From: Taklimakanibacter deserti
Lineage (GTDB): Bacteria > Pseudomonadota > Alphaproteobacteria > Rhizobiales > Aestuariivirgaceae
Reading direction: 5' to 3'
Assembly: GCA_003574785.1 (NCBI GenBank)
Contig: QORU01000022.1
Span: 35,968 to 99,967 of the forward strand
Length of the DNA: 64,000 nt
The position numbers and the translations under genes are program-made. This document shows, piece by piece, positions 17,222 through 25,159 of this stretch. A model generated the notes under the pieces. It did not search any database, had not been told where the DNA came from, and was given only the letters and a program-made list of their open reading frames with translations. How positions within the stretch are numbered: the stretch's first letter is position 1; each line of letters starts with the position of its first letter.

Positions 17222-18004
17222 ATGCTTGAGCGCGCCAGGGCCGAGCTCGTCCGACAGCTCAGCAGTTTGGGAGTGGCGTCGGGTGACGTGCTCTTGGTGC
17301 ACACCTCCTTCCGGGCTGTCGGTCCGATCGCCGGTGGCCCCTTGACCTTGATCGCAGCGCTCCGCGAGGTGCTGGGAGCGGGCGGGACCTTGGTCATGCC
17401 CTCCTGGTCCGGCAATGACGATGAGCCTTTCGATCCCACGACATCGCCGGCCTCGTCCGATCTCGGCATCACCGCCGACATGTTCTGGCGATTGCCGGGC
17501 GTCAGTCGCGGCGATCATCTCCAGGCCTTTGCCGCTGTCGGTCCCTTGGCAGAAGCCATCCTCGCCGATCCCTTGCCGCTGCCACCCCATATTCCCGAAA
17601 GCCCGGTCGGGCGCGTGCATGAACAGGACGGCAAGGTGCTGCTGCTCGGCGTCGGACATGACGCCAATACGACCTTGCATCTGGCCGAGCTCATGGCCGG
17701 TGTGCCCTATCGTTCGCCCGGCTATTGCACAATCCTCAAGGATGGCCAGCCAATGCGCATCGACTATGGCGAGAACAATCATTGCTGCGTCCGCTTCGCG
17801 CTCGCCGACGACTGGTTGCGCGGTGATGGCCTGCAGAGCGAAGGCCATGTCGGCCATGCACAAGCGCGCCTCATGCGCTCACGCGATCTGGTGCGCCTGG
17901 CACTCGCCCATCTGACGCGCGATGCCTTGCTGTTCCTCCACCAGCCGGCAGAGGCTTGTGAGGAATGCGACGAGGCGCGCTCGAGCATCACCCGGGCCGG
18001 TTGA
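17222..18004 (+). CDS. AAC(3) family N-acetyltransferase
   Basis: Acetyl-CoA-dependent acetyltransferase of 260 residues, of the aminoglycoside 3-N-acetyltransferase/YokD fold. Conserved segments visible are 'LLVHTSFRAVG' (about residues 24-34), 'TLVMPSWSGN' and 'LLLGVGHDANTTLHLAE'. Many chromosomal members do not act on antibiotics, so resistance should not be assumed. It follows the DMFase-like gene by 20 bp and could be the last gene of that operon, perhaps acetylating an amine released by it. Its 3' end overlaps the convergent hmuV by 17 bp. Confidence 0.85.
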   Translation: MLERARAELVRQLSSLGVASGDVLLVHTSFRAVGPIAGGPLTLIAALREVLGAGGTLVMPSWSGNDDEPFDPTTSPASSDLGITADMFWRLPGVSRGDHLQAFAAVGPLAEAILADPLPLPPHIPESPVGRVHEQDGKVLLLGVGHDANTTLHLAELMAGVPYRSPGYCTILKDGQPMRIDYGENNHCCVRFALADDWLRGDGLQSEGHVGHAQARLMRSRDLVRLALAHLTRDALLFLHQPAEACEECDEARSSITRAG

Positions 18005-18758
18005 GCAGAGCGAAAGGCCGGCCCGATTCCTTCGCGGTCGCGACCGGCATGTCGACGCCATAGACATCGAGGATCGCGGCGCGGTCGAGGATGTCGCACG
18101 CGGCGCCCTCGCGGAAGATGCGGCCCTCGGCCATCATCACCAGCCGGTCGGCATAGAGAGCGGCGAGATTGATGTCATGCAGGATCATCAGCGCGCCACC
18201 ACCGCCCTCGACATGACGGCGCACCGCTTCCAGCGTCTGCAGCTGGTGGCGGATGTCGAGATTGGAGACGGGCTCGTCGAGCAAAAGGAAGGCCGATCCG
18301 TCGGGCTTGCCGGCCCAGGCCTGGCACAGGATACGGGCGAGTTGCACGCGCTGCTGCTCGCCGCCCGAGAGCTCCTGATAGAGGCGGCCTTCGAAGCCTG
18401 AAAGGCCGACGGCGTTGAGCGCTCTCAGCAAGATCTTTGTCCCGCCGCGCGCGGCTTCGAGACCGAGGCGCACGACTTCGAGCACCGTGAAGGGAAAATT
18501 GAGGCTCATCGATTGCGACAGCACGGCGCGCGCGCAAGCGAGCTCGCGGGGAGCTATGGCGGAAAGCGGCTTGCCGTCGAAAGTGACGCGGCCCTCATCG
18601 GGGACGAGATCGCCGGTCAGCGTCTTGAGCAAGGTCGATTTGCCGGCGCCGTTGGGACCTAAGATGATGACGAGCTCGCCGCGCGCCAGCGTCAGCGTGA
18701 CGTCGCTGAGGACCGGCCGCTTGCCGAGACGGAGCGAGACACGTTCGGCGGCAAACAT
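17988..18758 (-). CDS. hmuV: Haem ABC transporter ATP-binding protein HmuV
   Basis: Cytoplasmic ATPase of 256 residues that powers haem import. Walker A 'GPNGAGKST', signature 'LSGGEQQRVQLARIL' and Walker B 'FLLLDEPVSNLD' are all intact; the sequence between them fits the FecE/BtuD/HmuV group. It is the last gene of hmuPTUV, overlaps hmuU by one base at start/stop, and overlaps the convergent acetyltransferase gene by 17 bp. The start at 18758 is chosen because the longer upstream reading only runs through the permease gene in another frame. Confidence 0.95.
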   Translation of the reverse strand: MFAAERVSLRLGKRPVLSDVTLTLARGELVIILGPNGAGKSTLLKTLTGDLVPDEGRVTFDGKPLSAIAPRELACARAVLSQSMSLNFPFTVLEVVRLGLEAARGGTKILLRALNAVGLSGFEGRLYQELSGGEQQRVQLARILCQAWAGKPDGSAFLLLDEPVSNLDIRHQLQTLEAVRRHVEGGGGALMILHDINLAALYADRLVMMAEGRIFREGAACDILDRAAILDVYGVDMPVATAKESGRPFALLNRPG

Positions 18759-19828
18759 CAGAGATCGACCAGATTGCGGTTGCGCAGCAGGATCCACAGG
18801 AAGAACGGCGCGCCGAGGAGGGCGGTGACGATGCCGATCGGCAATTCGGCCGGCGCCACGATGGTGCGGCTCACCATGTCGGCGCAGGTGAGCAGCACCG
18901 CGCCGAACAGGACCGATGCCGGCAAGAGATAGCGGTGGTCCGGCCCGATGGCGAGGCGCAAGAGATGCGGCACGACGATGCCGATGAAGCCGATCGAGCC
19001 CGAAACCGCGACCGCCGTGCCGGTGAGGAGCGCCACGGCGATGATGGCGATGCGCTTCAGGAGTTGCACCGGGATGCCGAGATAGCGGGCTTCCGCCTCG
19101 CCCAGCGCCAGCGCGTTGAAGCCGCCGGCGAAGCCGCCCGCCAGCATCAGGCCCAGGGCGATGAAGGGAAGGACGGCGATGATCTTCTGCCAGCTGGCGC
19201 CGCCGAGGCTGCCGAGGCTCCAGAAGGTGAGCTCGCGCAGTTGCTGGTCGTTGCTCATGAAGATGAGGATGCCGCTCGCCGCCATCATCAGGGCAGCGAT
19301 GGCGATGCCGCCCAAGAGCATGGTCGCGACCGATGTGCGCCCGCGCCGCGTGGCGATGAGATAGAGGGTGATGGTGGCGATGAGGCCGCCGAGGAAGGCG
19401 CCGATGGGCAGTACGTAAATGATCGCGGCGGCGCCGAGCAGGGCTTCGCCCAATACGATGGCGGCGATGGCGGCGAAGGTAGCGCCCGCCGAGACGCCGA
19501 TGAGGCCCGGATCGGCAAGCGGATTTCGGAACAGGCCCTGCATCAGGGCGCCCGAGAAGGCGAGCGCCCCGCCGACGAGAATGGCGAGCACGGTGCGCGG
19601 CAGCCGGACGCTCCATACGATGGCGAGATCGCGCAGGTCGACGGTCTCAGGCGCGAAGATGGCATCGAGCACGGTCGCGACCGTGAGCGGCACCGGCCCG
19701 GTCATGACGGAGACGAGGCTGGTGACGACGAGCAGCAGCGCGAACATGATGAGCGCCAGCCTGGCGCGGGCACTGCGGTCGCCTTCCATCGGCATGGACG
19801 GCGCCGCCTCCGTCGAGAGCGTCGTCAC
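18758..19828 (-). CDS. hmuU: Haem ABC transporter permease HmuU
   Basis: FecCD/BtuC-family inner-membrane permease of 356 residues with about ten hydrophobic segments. Conserved family stretches visible are 'RLPRTVLAILVGGALAFSG' and, near the C-terminus, 'FIGIVVPHLLRLAIGPDHR'. It starts with GTG overlapping the TGA stop of hmuT, so the two are coupled. Together with HmuT and HmuV it moves haem from periplasm to cytoplasm. Confidence 0.95.
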   Translation of the reverse strand: MTTLSTEAAPSMPMEGDRSARARLALIMFALLLVVTSLVSVMTGPVPLTVATVLDAIFAPETVDLRDLAIVWSVRLPRTVLAILVGGALAFSGALMQGLFRNPLADPGLIGVSAGATFAAIAAIVLGEALLGAAAIIYVLPIGAFLGGLIATITLYLIATRRGRTSVATMLLGGIAIAALMMAASGILIFMSNDQQLRELTFWSLGSLGGASWQKIIAVLPFIALGLMLAGGFAGGFNALALGEAEARYLGIPVQLLKRIAIIAVALLTGTAVAVSGSIGFIGIVVPHLLRLAIGPDHRYLLPASVLFGAVLLTCADMVSRTIVAPAELPIGIVTALLGAPFFLWILLRNRNLVDL

Positions 19829-20727
19829 AATGCCAGACCGGGATGCAGCGCCTTGGCAAGGGCTCGCGCCGCATGCGGTGTGCGGGGTCCGAAGCCCAGG
19901 AGATAGGATCCTTCCATGCGGATGAGGGCCTTGCTCTTCGCCGCCGGTACCTTGGCGAAGGGCTCCATGGCGAAGAGGTCGTCCGCGCCGATGTCGCCCT
20001 CGCGATGCATCATCACAACGGCTTCCGGCGCGGCCGCGAGGATGGCCTCGGCGCTCGCCTGTTTGTAGCCGTCGAAACCCTGGACGGCATTGATGCCGCC
20101 CGCGAGCGTGATGATCTCCTCGGCCGATGATTTGTGGCCGGCGGCGATGATGCGTCCGCCAACGAGGCTCAGGACGAACAACGCGCGCGGTCGCGCCACG
20201 CCATTCAGGGATTTGGCGAGGGATGCGAGCTCAGCCGCGATGGACTGGGTGAGCAGGGCGCCCTTGTCCTTGACATCGAGGATGTCGGCGATGAGCGCGA
20301 TCTTGCTGGCGATGGCCTCGGCGCCCGGCCGGTAGTCGACCAGCGCCAGCGGGATGCCGCTCTGCTTCAAGGCGGCGATCACTTCCGGCGGACCGGAGCC
20401 GGCGCTCGCCAGGATGAGATCGGGCGAGGTCGAGAGCACGCCTTCGGTCGACAGCGCCCGCATATAGCCGACCTTCGGCAGGGCCATCACCTCATTCGGA
20501 TAGGCGCTCGTGGTGTCGGTGGCGATGACGCGCCGGCCGTCGCCGAGCGCGAAGACGATCTCGGTGACATCGCCGCCGATCGTGAGGATACGGTCGAGCT
20601 TGCCGATCGTGACGTGATCGCCCGATGCGTCCTTGATGGCGCGGGCGCGAAGAGCGGAAGGTGCCGTCATCGCCAGGACGGCGCCGGCGCCGGCCGTCAG
20701 CAGCCGGCGGCGGGAAAGCTTGAGCAT
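19825..20727 (-). CDS. hmuT: Periplasmic haem-binding protein HmuT
   Basis: Substrate-binding protein (FepB/BtuF fold) of 300 residues. The N-terminus 'MLKLSRRRLLTAGAGAVLA' carries a twin-arginine pattern and hydrophobic core, giving export to the periplasm. The mature region shows the class III binding-protein pattern: 'DRILTIGGDVTEIVFALG', 'DTTSAYPNEV', and 'GYMRALSTEGVLSTSPDLIL'; the Tyr in 'VGYMRAL' is a known position for haem ligation in HmuT/ShuT. The start at 20727 puts the signal peptide at the N-terminus; a longer reading has no signal at its front. Confidence 0.95.
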   Translation of the reverse strand: MLKLSRRRLLTAGAGAVLAMTAPSALRARAIKDASGDHVTIGKLDRILTIGGDVTEIVFALGDGRRVIATDTTSAYPNEVMALPKVGYMRALSTEGVLSTSPDLILASAGSGPPEVIAALKQSGIPLALVDYRPGAEAIASKIALIADILDVKDKGALLTQSIAAELASLAKSLNGVARPRALFVLSLVGGRIIAAGHKSSAEEIITLAGGINAVQGFDGYKQASAEAILAAAPEAVVMMHREGDIGADDLFAMEPFAKVPAAKSKALIRMEGSYLLGFGPRTPHAARALAKALHPGLAL

Positions 20728-20737
20728 GGCCTTGACC

Positions 20738-20932
20738 TCACTTGTTGAGGAGGAGTCCGCCCGAGCGGGTGATCCTGAGACGATAGAGCTCGCCTTGATG
20801 CTCGATGCGGATCTCGGTCTTGTCGCGGAACAGGTCGCGCGAGGAATAGACGGCTTCGCCTTGGGCTTCCGCGTCATAGGCCGCACCCGTCTTCTGCGGG
20901 GCCGGTTCGTTATGGGGGGTAGGATTGATCAT
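20738..20932 (-). CDS. hmuP: Haem uptake protein HmuP/HemP
   Basis: Small protein of 64 residues matching the HemP/HmuP family in size and C-terminal pattern 'YRLRITRSGGLLLNK', with the upstream 'SRDLF' segment. In rhizobia HmuP is needed for haem use and can act as a coactivator of the haem receptor gene. It is the first gene of hmuPTUV, 10 bp before hmuT. An outer-membrane receptor gene, which HmuP would help activate, is not in this window. Confidence 0.93.
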   Translation of the reverse strand: MINPTPHNEPAPQKTGAAYDAEAQGEAVYSSRDLFRDKTEIRIEHQGELYRLRITRSGGLLLNK

Positions 20933-21009
20933 GAGACACCACTCCGCAGGGGTTGCGGAACGTGGCGATCAGCTAGTTCCGAGGCTCGTTGCTGTTCGAG
21001 AGAATAGTT

Positions 21010-21022
21010 GACTAATTAAGTC
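21010..21022. promoter_or_regulatory. Iron-box-like palindrome between hmuP and haem monooxygenase gene
   Basis: The 13-nt sequence GACTAATTAAGTC has perfect GACT/AGTC arms. Its extended form TGA-N9-TCG differs by one base from the TGA-N9-TCA iron-responsive operator bound by RirA in rhizobia. It lies 78 bp from the hmuP start and 184 bp from the divergent monooxygenase gene, a fitting place for shared iron control. Confidence 0.45.
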
Positions 21023-21205
21023 GGATATTGCTATTCGTCAAGCATCATCTGGAGTTAGCTGGCTTTTCCTGGAGAAGGAAATGCGTTATCCCGGATGTGC
21101 CAGCACGCAAGCAAGCCCGTCCCCAATGCCCGAGGACGGCGAGCCAGCCAGCCAGAGCGATGACCCACCCCTTATTGCTCACCCATAAGGCTCGAGGAAG
21201 AATCG

Positions 21206-21550
21206 ATGACATTCATTGCCATGAACCGCTTCAAGGTGCCGAAGGACTCCGGCGCCGAATTCGAACAAGTGTGGCTCAAGCGCGACAGCCATCTGAACGA
21301 CATGCAGGGCTTCGTCGAGTTCCATTTGCTGCGCGGGCCGGAGCAGGAGGACCACATTCTTTATTCTTCGCATACGGTGTGGCGCACAAAGGCCGATTTC
21401 GAGGCCTGGACGAAATCCGACGCCTTCCGCCAGGCGCATGCGCGCGCCGGCGACAATTCCAACAAGAAACTGTTCCTGGGCCATCCGCAATTCGAAGGCT
21501 TCGAGGCGGTCCAGACCTTGACCGCGACGCCGCGCGGAGCCGCGGCATGA
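21206..21550 (+). CDS. Haem-degrading monooxygenase, IsdG/HmuQ type
   Basis: Cytoplasmic enzyme of 114 residues with the ferredoxin-like ABM fold that opens the haem ring and releases iron. The three catalytic residues of IsdG (Asn7, Trp67, His77) have equivalents at Asn7 ('FIAMNRF'), Trp68 ('DFEAWTKS') and His78 ('FRQAHARAG'), which is strong evidence for real haem degradation. It is divergent from hmuPTUV and overlaps the HutX-like gene by 4 bp. Rhizobial HmuQ/HmuD proteins are the closest functional model. Confidence 0.93.
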   Translation: MTFIAMNRFKVPKDSGAEFEQVWLKRDSHLNDMQGFVEFHLLRGPEQEDHILYSSHTVWRTKADFEAWTKSDAFRQAHARAGDNSNKKLFLGHPQFEGFEAVQTLTATPRGAAA

Positions 21551-22059
21551 CGGTTGCGCCGAAGGAGAAGCCGCCGTCGGTCGAGGAGGTGCTCGCCGCA
21601 AAATCCGACGGCGTGCTCGAAATGATCGCCGCGCAATGCCGCGTGCCGCTCGCCCGCGTCTTCGATGAGTTGCCCGAGGGCGCGGCGAAGCGCGTGCCGG
21701 GCAGCCGCTTCGAGGAACTGTGGCAGGACCTCACCCAATGGGGCGATGTGCTGTTCATCGTGCATACGCGCGACATCGTGCTCGAATGCAAAGGGCCCTT
21801 GCCTCCGGGCGCCAGCGCGCAAGGCTATTTCAACATCCACGGGGACAGCCCGATCGGCGGCCATATCAAGGCCGATCGCTGTGCCGCGATCTATTTCATC
21901 GACCGCCTGTTCCACGGACGGCGTTCCTGCTCGCTCCAGTTCATCAATGGCGAAGGCGAGGCGATGTTCAAGGTCTTCGTGCCGCGCGACGACAAGCGCG
22001 AGCTGATCGCCGGTCAGCTCGGCAAGTTCGAGGAGTTGCGGGCGAAGATGGTGGGCTAG
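21547..22059 (+). CDS. Haem utilisation cytosolic carrier, HutX/ChuX type
   Basis: Soluble protein of 170 residues matching the HutX/ChuX/HuvX family: N-terminal helical segment 'VLEMIAAQCRVPLARVFDELP', central beta-rich region with 'LFIVHTRDIVLECKGPLPPG' and 'GYFNIHGDSPIGGHI', and C-terminal 'FKVFVPRDDKRELIAGQL'. These proteins bind haem in the cytosol and hand it to the degrading enzyme, consistent with coupling (ATGA overlap) to the IsdG-like gene. It may partly replace HmuS, which is not present here. Confidence 0.92.
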   Translation: MTVAPKEKPPSVEEVLAAKSDGVLEMIAAQCRVPLARVFDELPEGAAKRVPGSRFEELWQDLTQWGDVLFIVHTRDIVLECKGPLPPGASAQGYFNIHGDSPIGGHIKADRCAAIYFIDRLFHGRRSCSLQFINGEGEAMFKVFVPRDDKRELIAGQLGKFEELRAKMVG

Positions 22060-22084
22060 GCACGAGGTCCGCACCCCCCAATTC

Positions 22085-22114
22085 GTCATGGCCGGGCTTG
22101 ACCCGGCCATCCAG
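22085..22114. repeat. Left terminal inverted repeat of GIY-YIG cassette
   Basis: 30 bp beginning GTCATGGCCGGG and ending CCCGGCCATCCAG; internally palindromic with 9-bp arms and spacer CTTGA. It lies 25 bp after the stop of the HutX-like gene. Confidence 0.85.
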
Positions 22115-22127
22115 CCCTGCCACGAGC

Positions 22128-22412
22128 TCAAAAGCTCAAATACAAATCCTCCCATTCAGGGTTCATCTTTTCGATCAGATCGAGTTTCCATTTGCGCGGC
22201 CAACGCTTGAGCGACGTTTCGCGCTGAATTGCATCTGCGACAGAAGGATAGGTCTCGTACCAGACCAGCATCTTGAGACCGTATTTGCGAGTGAAGATGC
22301 TACCGCGCCCTTCCTTGTGTTCATAAACACGTCCAGAAAGATTGCTCGTCACGCCGATATAGATCGTGCCGTTGCGTTTGTTCGCCATGATATAGACGAA
22401 GCCTTCCTTCAT
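22128..22412 (-). CDS. GIY-YIG nuclease family protein
   Basis: Single-domain nuclease of 94 residues, the size of YhbQ/UvrC-type stand-alone GIY-YIG proteins. The two signature strands are 'FVYIMANKRNGTIYIGVTS' (the V-Y-I and Y-I-G triplets), followed by 'RVYEHKEG' with the conserved Arg, and a Glu in 'AIQRETSLKRW' in the metal-binding position. All expected active-site positions look filled. The start at 22412 gives the family's compact N-terminus; an extension to 22448 would run into the flanking repeat. No operon partner. Confidence 0.9.
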   Translation of the reverse strand: MKEGFVYIMANKRNGTIYIGVTSNLSGRVYEHKEGRGSIFTRKYGLKMLVWYETYPSVADAIQRETSLKRWPRKWKLDLIEKMNPEWEDLYLSF

Positions 22413-22431
22413 GGACCGATCGTCGGCAAAA

Positions 22432-22461
22432 CTGGATGGCCGGGTCAAGCCCGGCCATGAC
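22432..22461. repeat. Right terminal inverted repeat of GIY-YIG cassette
   Basis: Exact reverse complement of the left 30-bp repeat, beginning CTGGATGGCCGGG and ending CCCGGCCATGAC, located 19 bp upstream of the nuclease start codon. Confidence 0.85.
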
Positions 22462-22544
22462 GAGTTAGGGAAGCACGCTCGCCTGGAGTCCCACGCTACT
22501 ATTTCCCAAATCCCACGGTCTGGCCCGCGATTGCAAGCGAAAAC

Positions 22545-23531
22545 TTAGCCGACCTTTCCGCCGAGCTCGTCCTCGATGTGGATGCGGATGATCTCATCGA
22601 AGGTCTTTTCCGCCTGGAAGCCGAGCGCCGTGGCGCGCCTGGCGTCGAAATTCTGCGGCCAGCCGGAGACGATCTTGACGATCGTGGGATCGGGCTCGCG
22701 GCGGATGAGCTTGACCGCCTTTTCGCCCGCCACCCGGCGAAGAGCTTCGATCTGCTCGCCGACCGTTGCCGAAAGTCCAGGCAAGGTGACATTGCGCCGG
22801 TTGCCGAGGGCAGAAAGATCCATCGTCATCGCATGCAAGAGGAAGGAGACGGCGGCGCGGGGCGAGGCGTGCCAGTGGCGCACGCTCTCATCGACGGGGA
22901 GCACCGCCTCCTGGCCCGACAGCGGCTCGCGCAGGATATTGGAGAAGAAGCCCGAGGCCGCCTTGTTGGGCTTGCCGGGCCTGACGCAGATGGTCGGCAA
23001 ACGGATGCCGATGCCGTCGAAGAAGCCGCGGCGCGAATAGTCGGAGAGCAGGAGCTCGCCGATCGCCTTCTGCGTGCCATAGGAGGTGAGTGGTGTCGTG
23101 AAGAACTCGTCGCCGATCTTGTCGGGGAAGGGTGCCCCGAAGACGGCGATCGACGAAGTAAAGACGAGGCGCGGCACATAGGGCGATTTCAGCCCCTCTT
23201 GCCTTATGGCCTCGAACAGGGCGCGCGTCGCGTCGAGATTGATGCGGTAGCCGCGGTCGAAATCGGCCTCCGCCTCGCCCGAGACGATGGCCGCGAGATG
23301 CACGATCATGTCGGGCCGCGCGGCGATCAGCCTCTCGGCGACGCCGGGACTGGCGAGATCGGCCGCCTGCGTAACGACCTTGCCGCCGAAGCCTTGCGGC
23401 TTGTCGGGGGCCACGACGTCGACGAGACTCAATTGATCGATTGTCCTCGAGCCGATGCGTCCGTCGCGAACCAATCTTTCGGTGAGCTTGCGGCCGACCA
23501 TGCCGGCAGCGCCAATGATGAGGATATGCAT
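22545..23531 (-). CDS. NAD-dependent epimerase/dehydratase family, D-erythronate dehydrogenase (DenD)-like
   Basis: Extended SDR enzyme of 328 residues. The N-terminus has 'ILIIGAAGMVGRKLTERLV' (NAD-binding GxxGxxG), the middle has 'VHLAAIVSGEAEADFDRGY', and the catalytic pair is in 'SYGTQKAIGELL' (Tyr, Lys). Overall pattern, including 'GIGIRLPTICVRPGKPNKA', fits the DenD group that oxidises D-erythronate-type acids, but specificity may differ. It is the last gene downstream of two SDRs and a sugar ABC transporter on the same strand, separated by 62 bp from the nearest. Confidence 0.85.
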   Translation of the reverse strand: MHILIIGAAGMVGRKLTERLVRDGRIGSRTIDQLSLVDVVAPDKPQGFGGKVVTQAADLASPGVAERLIAARPDMIVHLAAIVSGEAEADFDRGYRINLDATRALFEAIRQEGLKSPYVPRLVFTSSIAVFGAPFPDKIGDEFFTTPLTSYGTQKAIGELLLSDYSRRGFFDGIGIRLPTICVRPGKPNKAASGFFSNILREPLSGQEAVLPVDESVRHWHASPRAAVSFLLHAMTMDLSALGNRRNVTLPGLSATVGEQIEALRRVAGEKAVKLIRREPDPTIVKIVSGWPQNFDARRATALGFQAEKTFDEIIRIHIEDELGGKVG

Positions 23532-23593
23532 GAGACTTTCTCTAGGTGAGTATTAGGGAATCCATTGGGCCACAGACTGTGTCTTTGCTCAAG

Positions 23594-24376
23594 TCAATAT
23601 GTGGCGGTGAAGCCGCCATCGACGACGAGCACCGTGCCGGTCACATAGAGGCTGTCGTCGCTGGCGAGGAAGAGGATGGGCCCGGCGACATCTTGAGGCT
23701 TCCCGGCGCGCCTGAGCGGCATGCGGCCATATTTGAAATAGATGTCCTGGAACCAGTCGGTCTGGTGCTCATGCGGCGTGCCCAGCTTCTGCTCGGCCAT
23801 GCGGGTGTCGATATAGCCCGGCGCCACCGCATTGGCCCTGATGCCGAAGGGCCCGAAATCCACCGCCATGCAGCGGGTCAGATTGACGAGGCCGCCTTTC
23901 GCCGTTGCATAGGCCATGGCATGCGGCTGGCCGCGAATACCCTGTACCGAAGCGATATTGACGATGCTGCCGGAAGGGCTTTGCTTCAGATAGGGCAGCG
24001 CCGCCTTGGCGACATGGAGGGCCGAGTCGAGATTGATGGAAAGCACATGGCGCCAGTGCGCATCGCTCAATTGCTCGATCGGCGTGTCGTCCGAGATCGC
24101 GGCATTATTGATGAGGATATCGATGCGGCCCCAGGCGGCAACGGCCTTGTCCACCATCGCCGCAACGCTCTGAGGGTCGGCCACGTCGCAGACCGCAGCC
24201 TGGACGATGAGTCCCTGCGCCTCGAGCCCGGCCGCGGCCTCGGCGAGGACATCCGCATCGATGTCGGACATGAGAACCTTGGCCCCTTCCTCGGCCAGGC
24301 GTTTCGCCGCCGCGAGGCCGATGCCGCGCGCGGCGCCGGTGACGAGCGCGACGCGGCCGCTCAACCGTTTCGACAT
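23594..24376 (-). CDS. SDR family oxidoreductase
   Basis: Classical short-chain dehydrogenase of 260 residues with 'TGAARGIGLAAAKRL' for cofactor binding, 'NNAAIS' near residue 90 and the catalytic 'AYATAKGGLVNL'. The second residue position after the first Asp ('MSDIDAD') suggests NAD(H) preference, as an acidic residue usually selects NAD. It lies 12 bp downstream of another SDR gene in an Frc/Rbs-type transporter operon, so the two dehydrogenases probably act in sequence on the same imported sugar or polyol. Confidence 0.92.
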   Translation of the reverse strand: MSKRLSGRVALVTGAARGIGLAAAKRLAEEGAKVLMSDIDADVLAEAAAGLEAQGLIVQAAVCDVADPQSVAAMVDKAVAAWGRIDILINNAAISDDTPIEQLSDAHWRHVLSINLDSALHVAKAALPYLKQSPSGSIVNIASVQGIRGQPHAMAYATAKGGLVNLTRCMAVDFGPFGIRANAVAPGYIDTRMAEQKLGTPHEHQTDWFQDIYFKYGRMPLRRAGKPQDVAGPILFLASDDSLYVTGTVLVVDGGFTATY

Positions 24377-24388
24377 GGGTCTTCTCCG

Positions 24389-25159
24389 TTATTCCGGACG
24401 GATACGGAAATCCTTGCCTTCCGGCAAGGTCTGGCCGCCGTCGACGATGATCGTCGTGCCGGTGATGTAGGAGGCCTCGTCGGAGCTGAGGAACAGCACC
24501 GCATTGGCGATGTCGGCCGGCGTTCCGAGCCGCCCCAGCGGGATCGAGTCTTCCATGCCCTTGATGAAAGCTTGCGAGCGGTGCTCGGTGATGGCTTCGG
24601 TGAGGACATTGCCGGGCTCGACGCCGTTGACGGTGATGCCGTAGCTCGCGAATTCGAGCGCCGCCGCCTTGATGAAGCCGTTGATGCCGGCCTTGCTCGC
24701 CGAATAATGGCCGTGGCCGGGGCTCGTCACGCGGGGGCCGGTGATCGACGAGGTGAAGACCATGCGGCCGTAGTTCTTCTGCTTCATCACGGCAAGTGCT
24801 GAACGGGCGGCGAGGAAAGTGCCCCTGAGATTGACCGCCATCACCCTGTCCCATTCCTCAAGGTCGATGTCTTCGATCAGCGTCCAGGGATAGATGCCGG
24901 CATTCTGCACCAATATGTCGAGACCGCCGAACTGCTCCACCGTATGAGCGACGGCGGCGTCGACATCCCGGGCATGCGCGATATTCGTTTCGATGAAGCT
25001 GGCGCCGAGGCGCTGTGCCGTCGCCTGGCCTGCCGCGAGCTCCGTATCGGCGAGGACGACCTGCGCTCCTTCCGCGATGAAGCGCGCGACGATGCCGGCG
25101 CCGATGCCGCGCGCCGCGCCGATGACCAGCGCGCTTTTCTTCTCGAGACGCTTCGTCAT
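24389..25159 (-). CDS. SDR family oxidoreductase
   Basis: Short-chain dehydrogenase of 256 residues: 'IGAARGIGAGIVARFI' at the N-terminus, 'VQNAGIYPW' in the middle and catalytic 'HYSASKAGINGF'. An Asp in 'VVLADTEL' points to NAD use. The ATG overlaps the stop of the upstream permease gene by ATGA, tying it to the transporter. It differs clearly from the neighbouring SDR, so this is not a recent tandem duplicate. Confidence 0.92.
   Translation of the reverse strand: MTKRLEKKSALVIGAARGIGAGIVARFIAEGAQVVLADTELAAGQATAQRLGASFIETNIAHARDVDAAVAHTVEQFGGLDILVQNAGIYPWTLIEDIDLEEWDRVMAVNLRGTFLAARSALAVMKQKNYGRMVFTSSITGPRVTSPGHGHYSASKAGINGFIKAAALEFASYGITVNGVEPGNVLTEAITEHRSQAFIKGMEDSIPLGRLGTPADIANAVLFLSSDEASYITGTTIIVDGGQTLPEGKDFRIRPE

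Larger units (their letters stand above)
22085..22461. mobile_element. GIY-YIG cassette bounded by perfect 30-bp inverted repeats
   Basis: A 377-bp unit consists of one GIY-YIG gene between two copies of the same 30-bp sequence (22085-22114 and 22432-22461) in inverse orientation, identical at every base. Each copy is itself a palindrome with arms ATGGCCGGG/CCCGGCCAT around a 5-nt spacer. The sequence outside the repeats also matches partly (GAATT versus GAGTT). The arrangement is that of a small dispersed element whose own gene product may act on the palindromes. Confidence 0.75.

Noticed and set aside
17222..18004. Aminoglycoside resistance gene
   Set aside because: The fold family fits, but context is metabolic and many chromosomal members do not modify antibiotics; resistance is not supported.
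17988..19616. A 542-residue HmuV version with long N-terminal extension
   Set aside because: The extension is an out-of-frame reading of hmuU; the true start overlaps the hmuU stop codon.
20933..21205. Riboswitch in front of the haem genes
   Set aside because: No conserved aptamer architecture was recognised; the visible palindrome fits a protein operator better.
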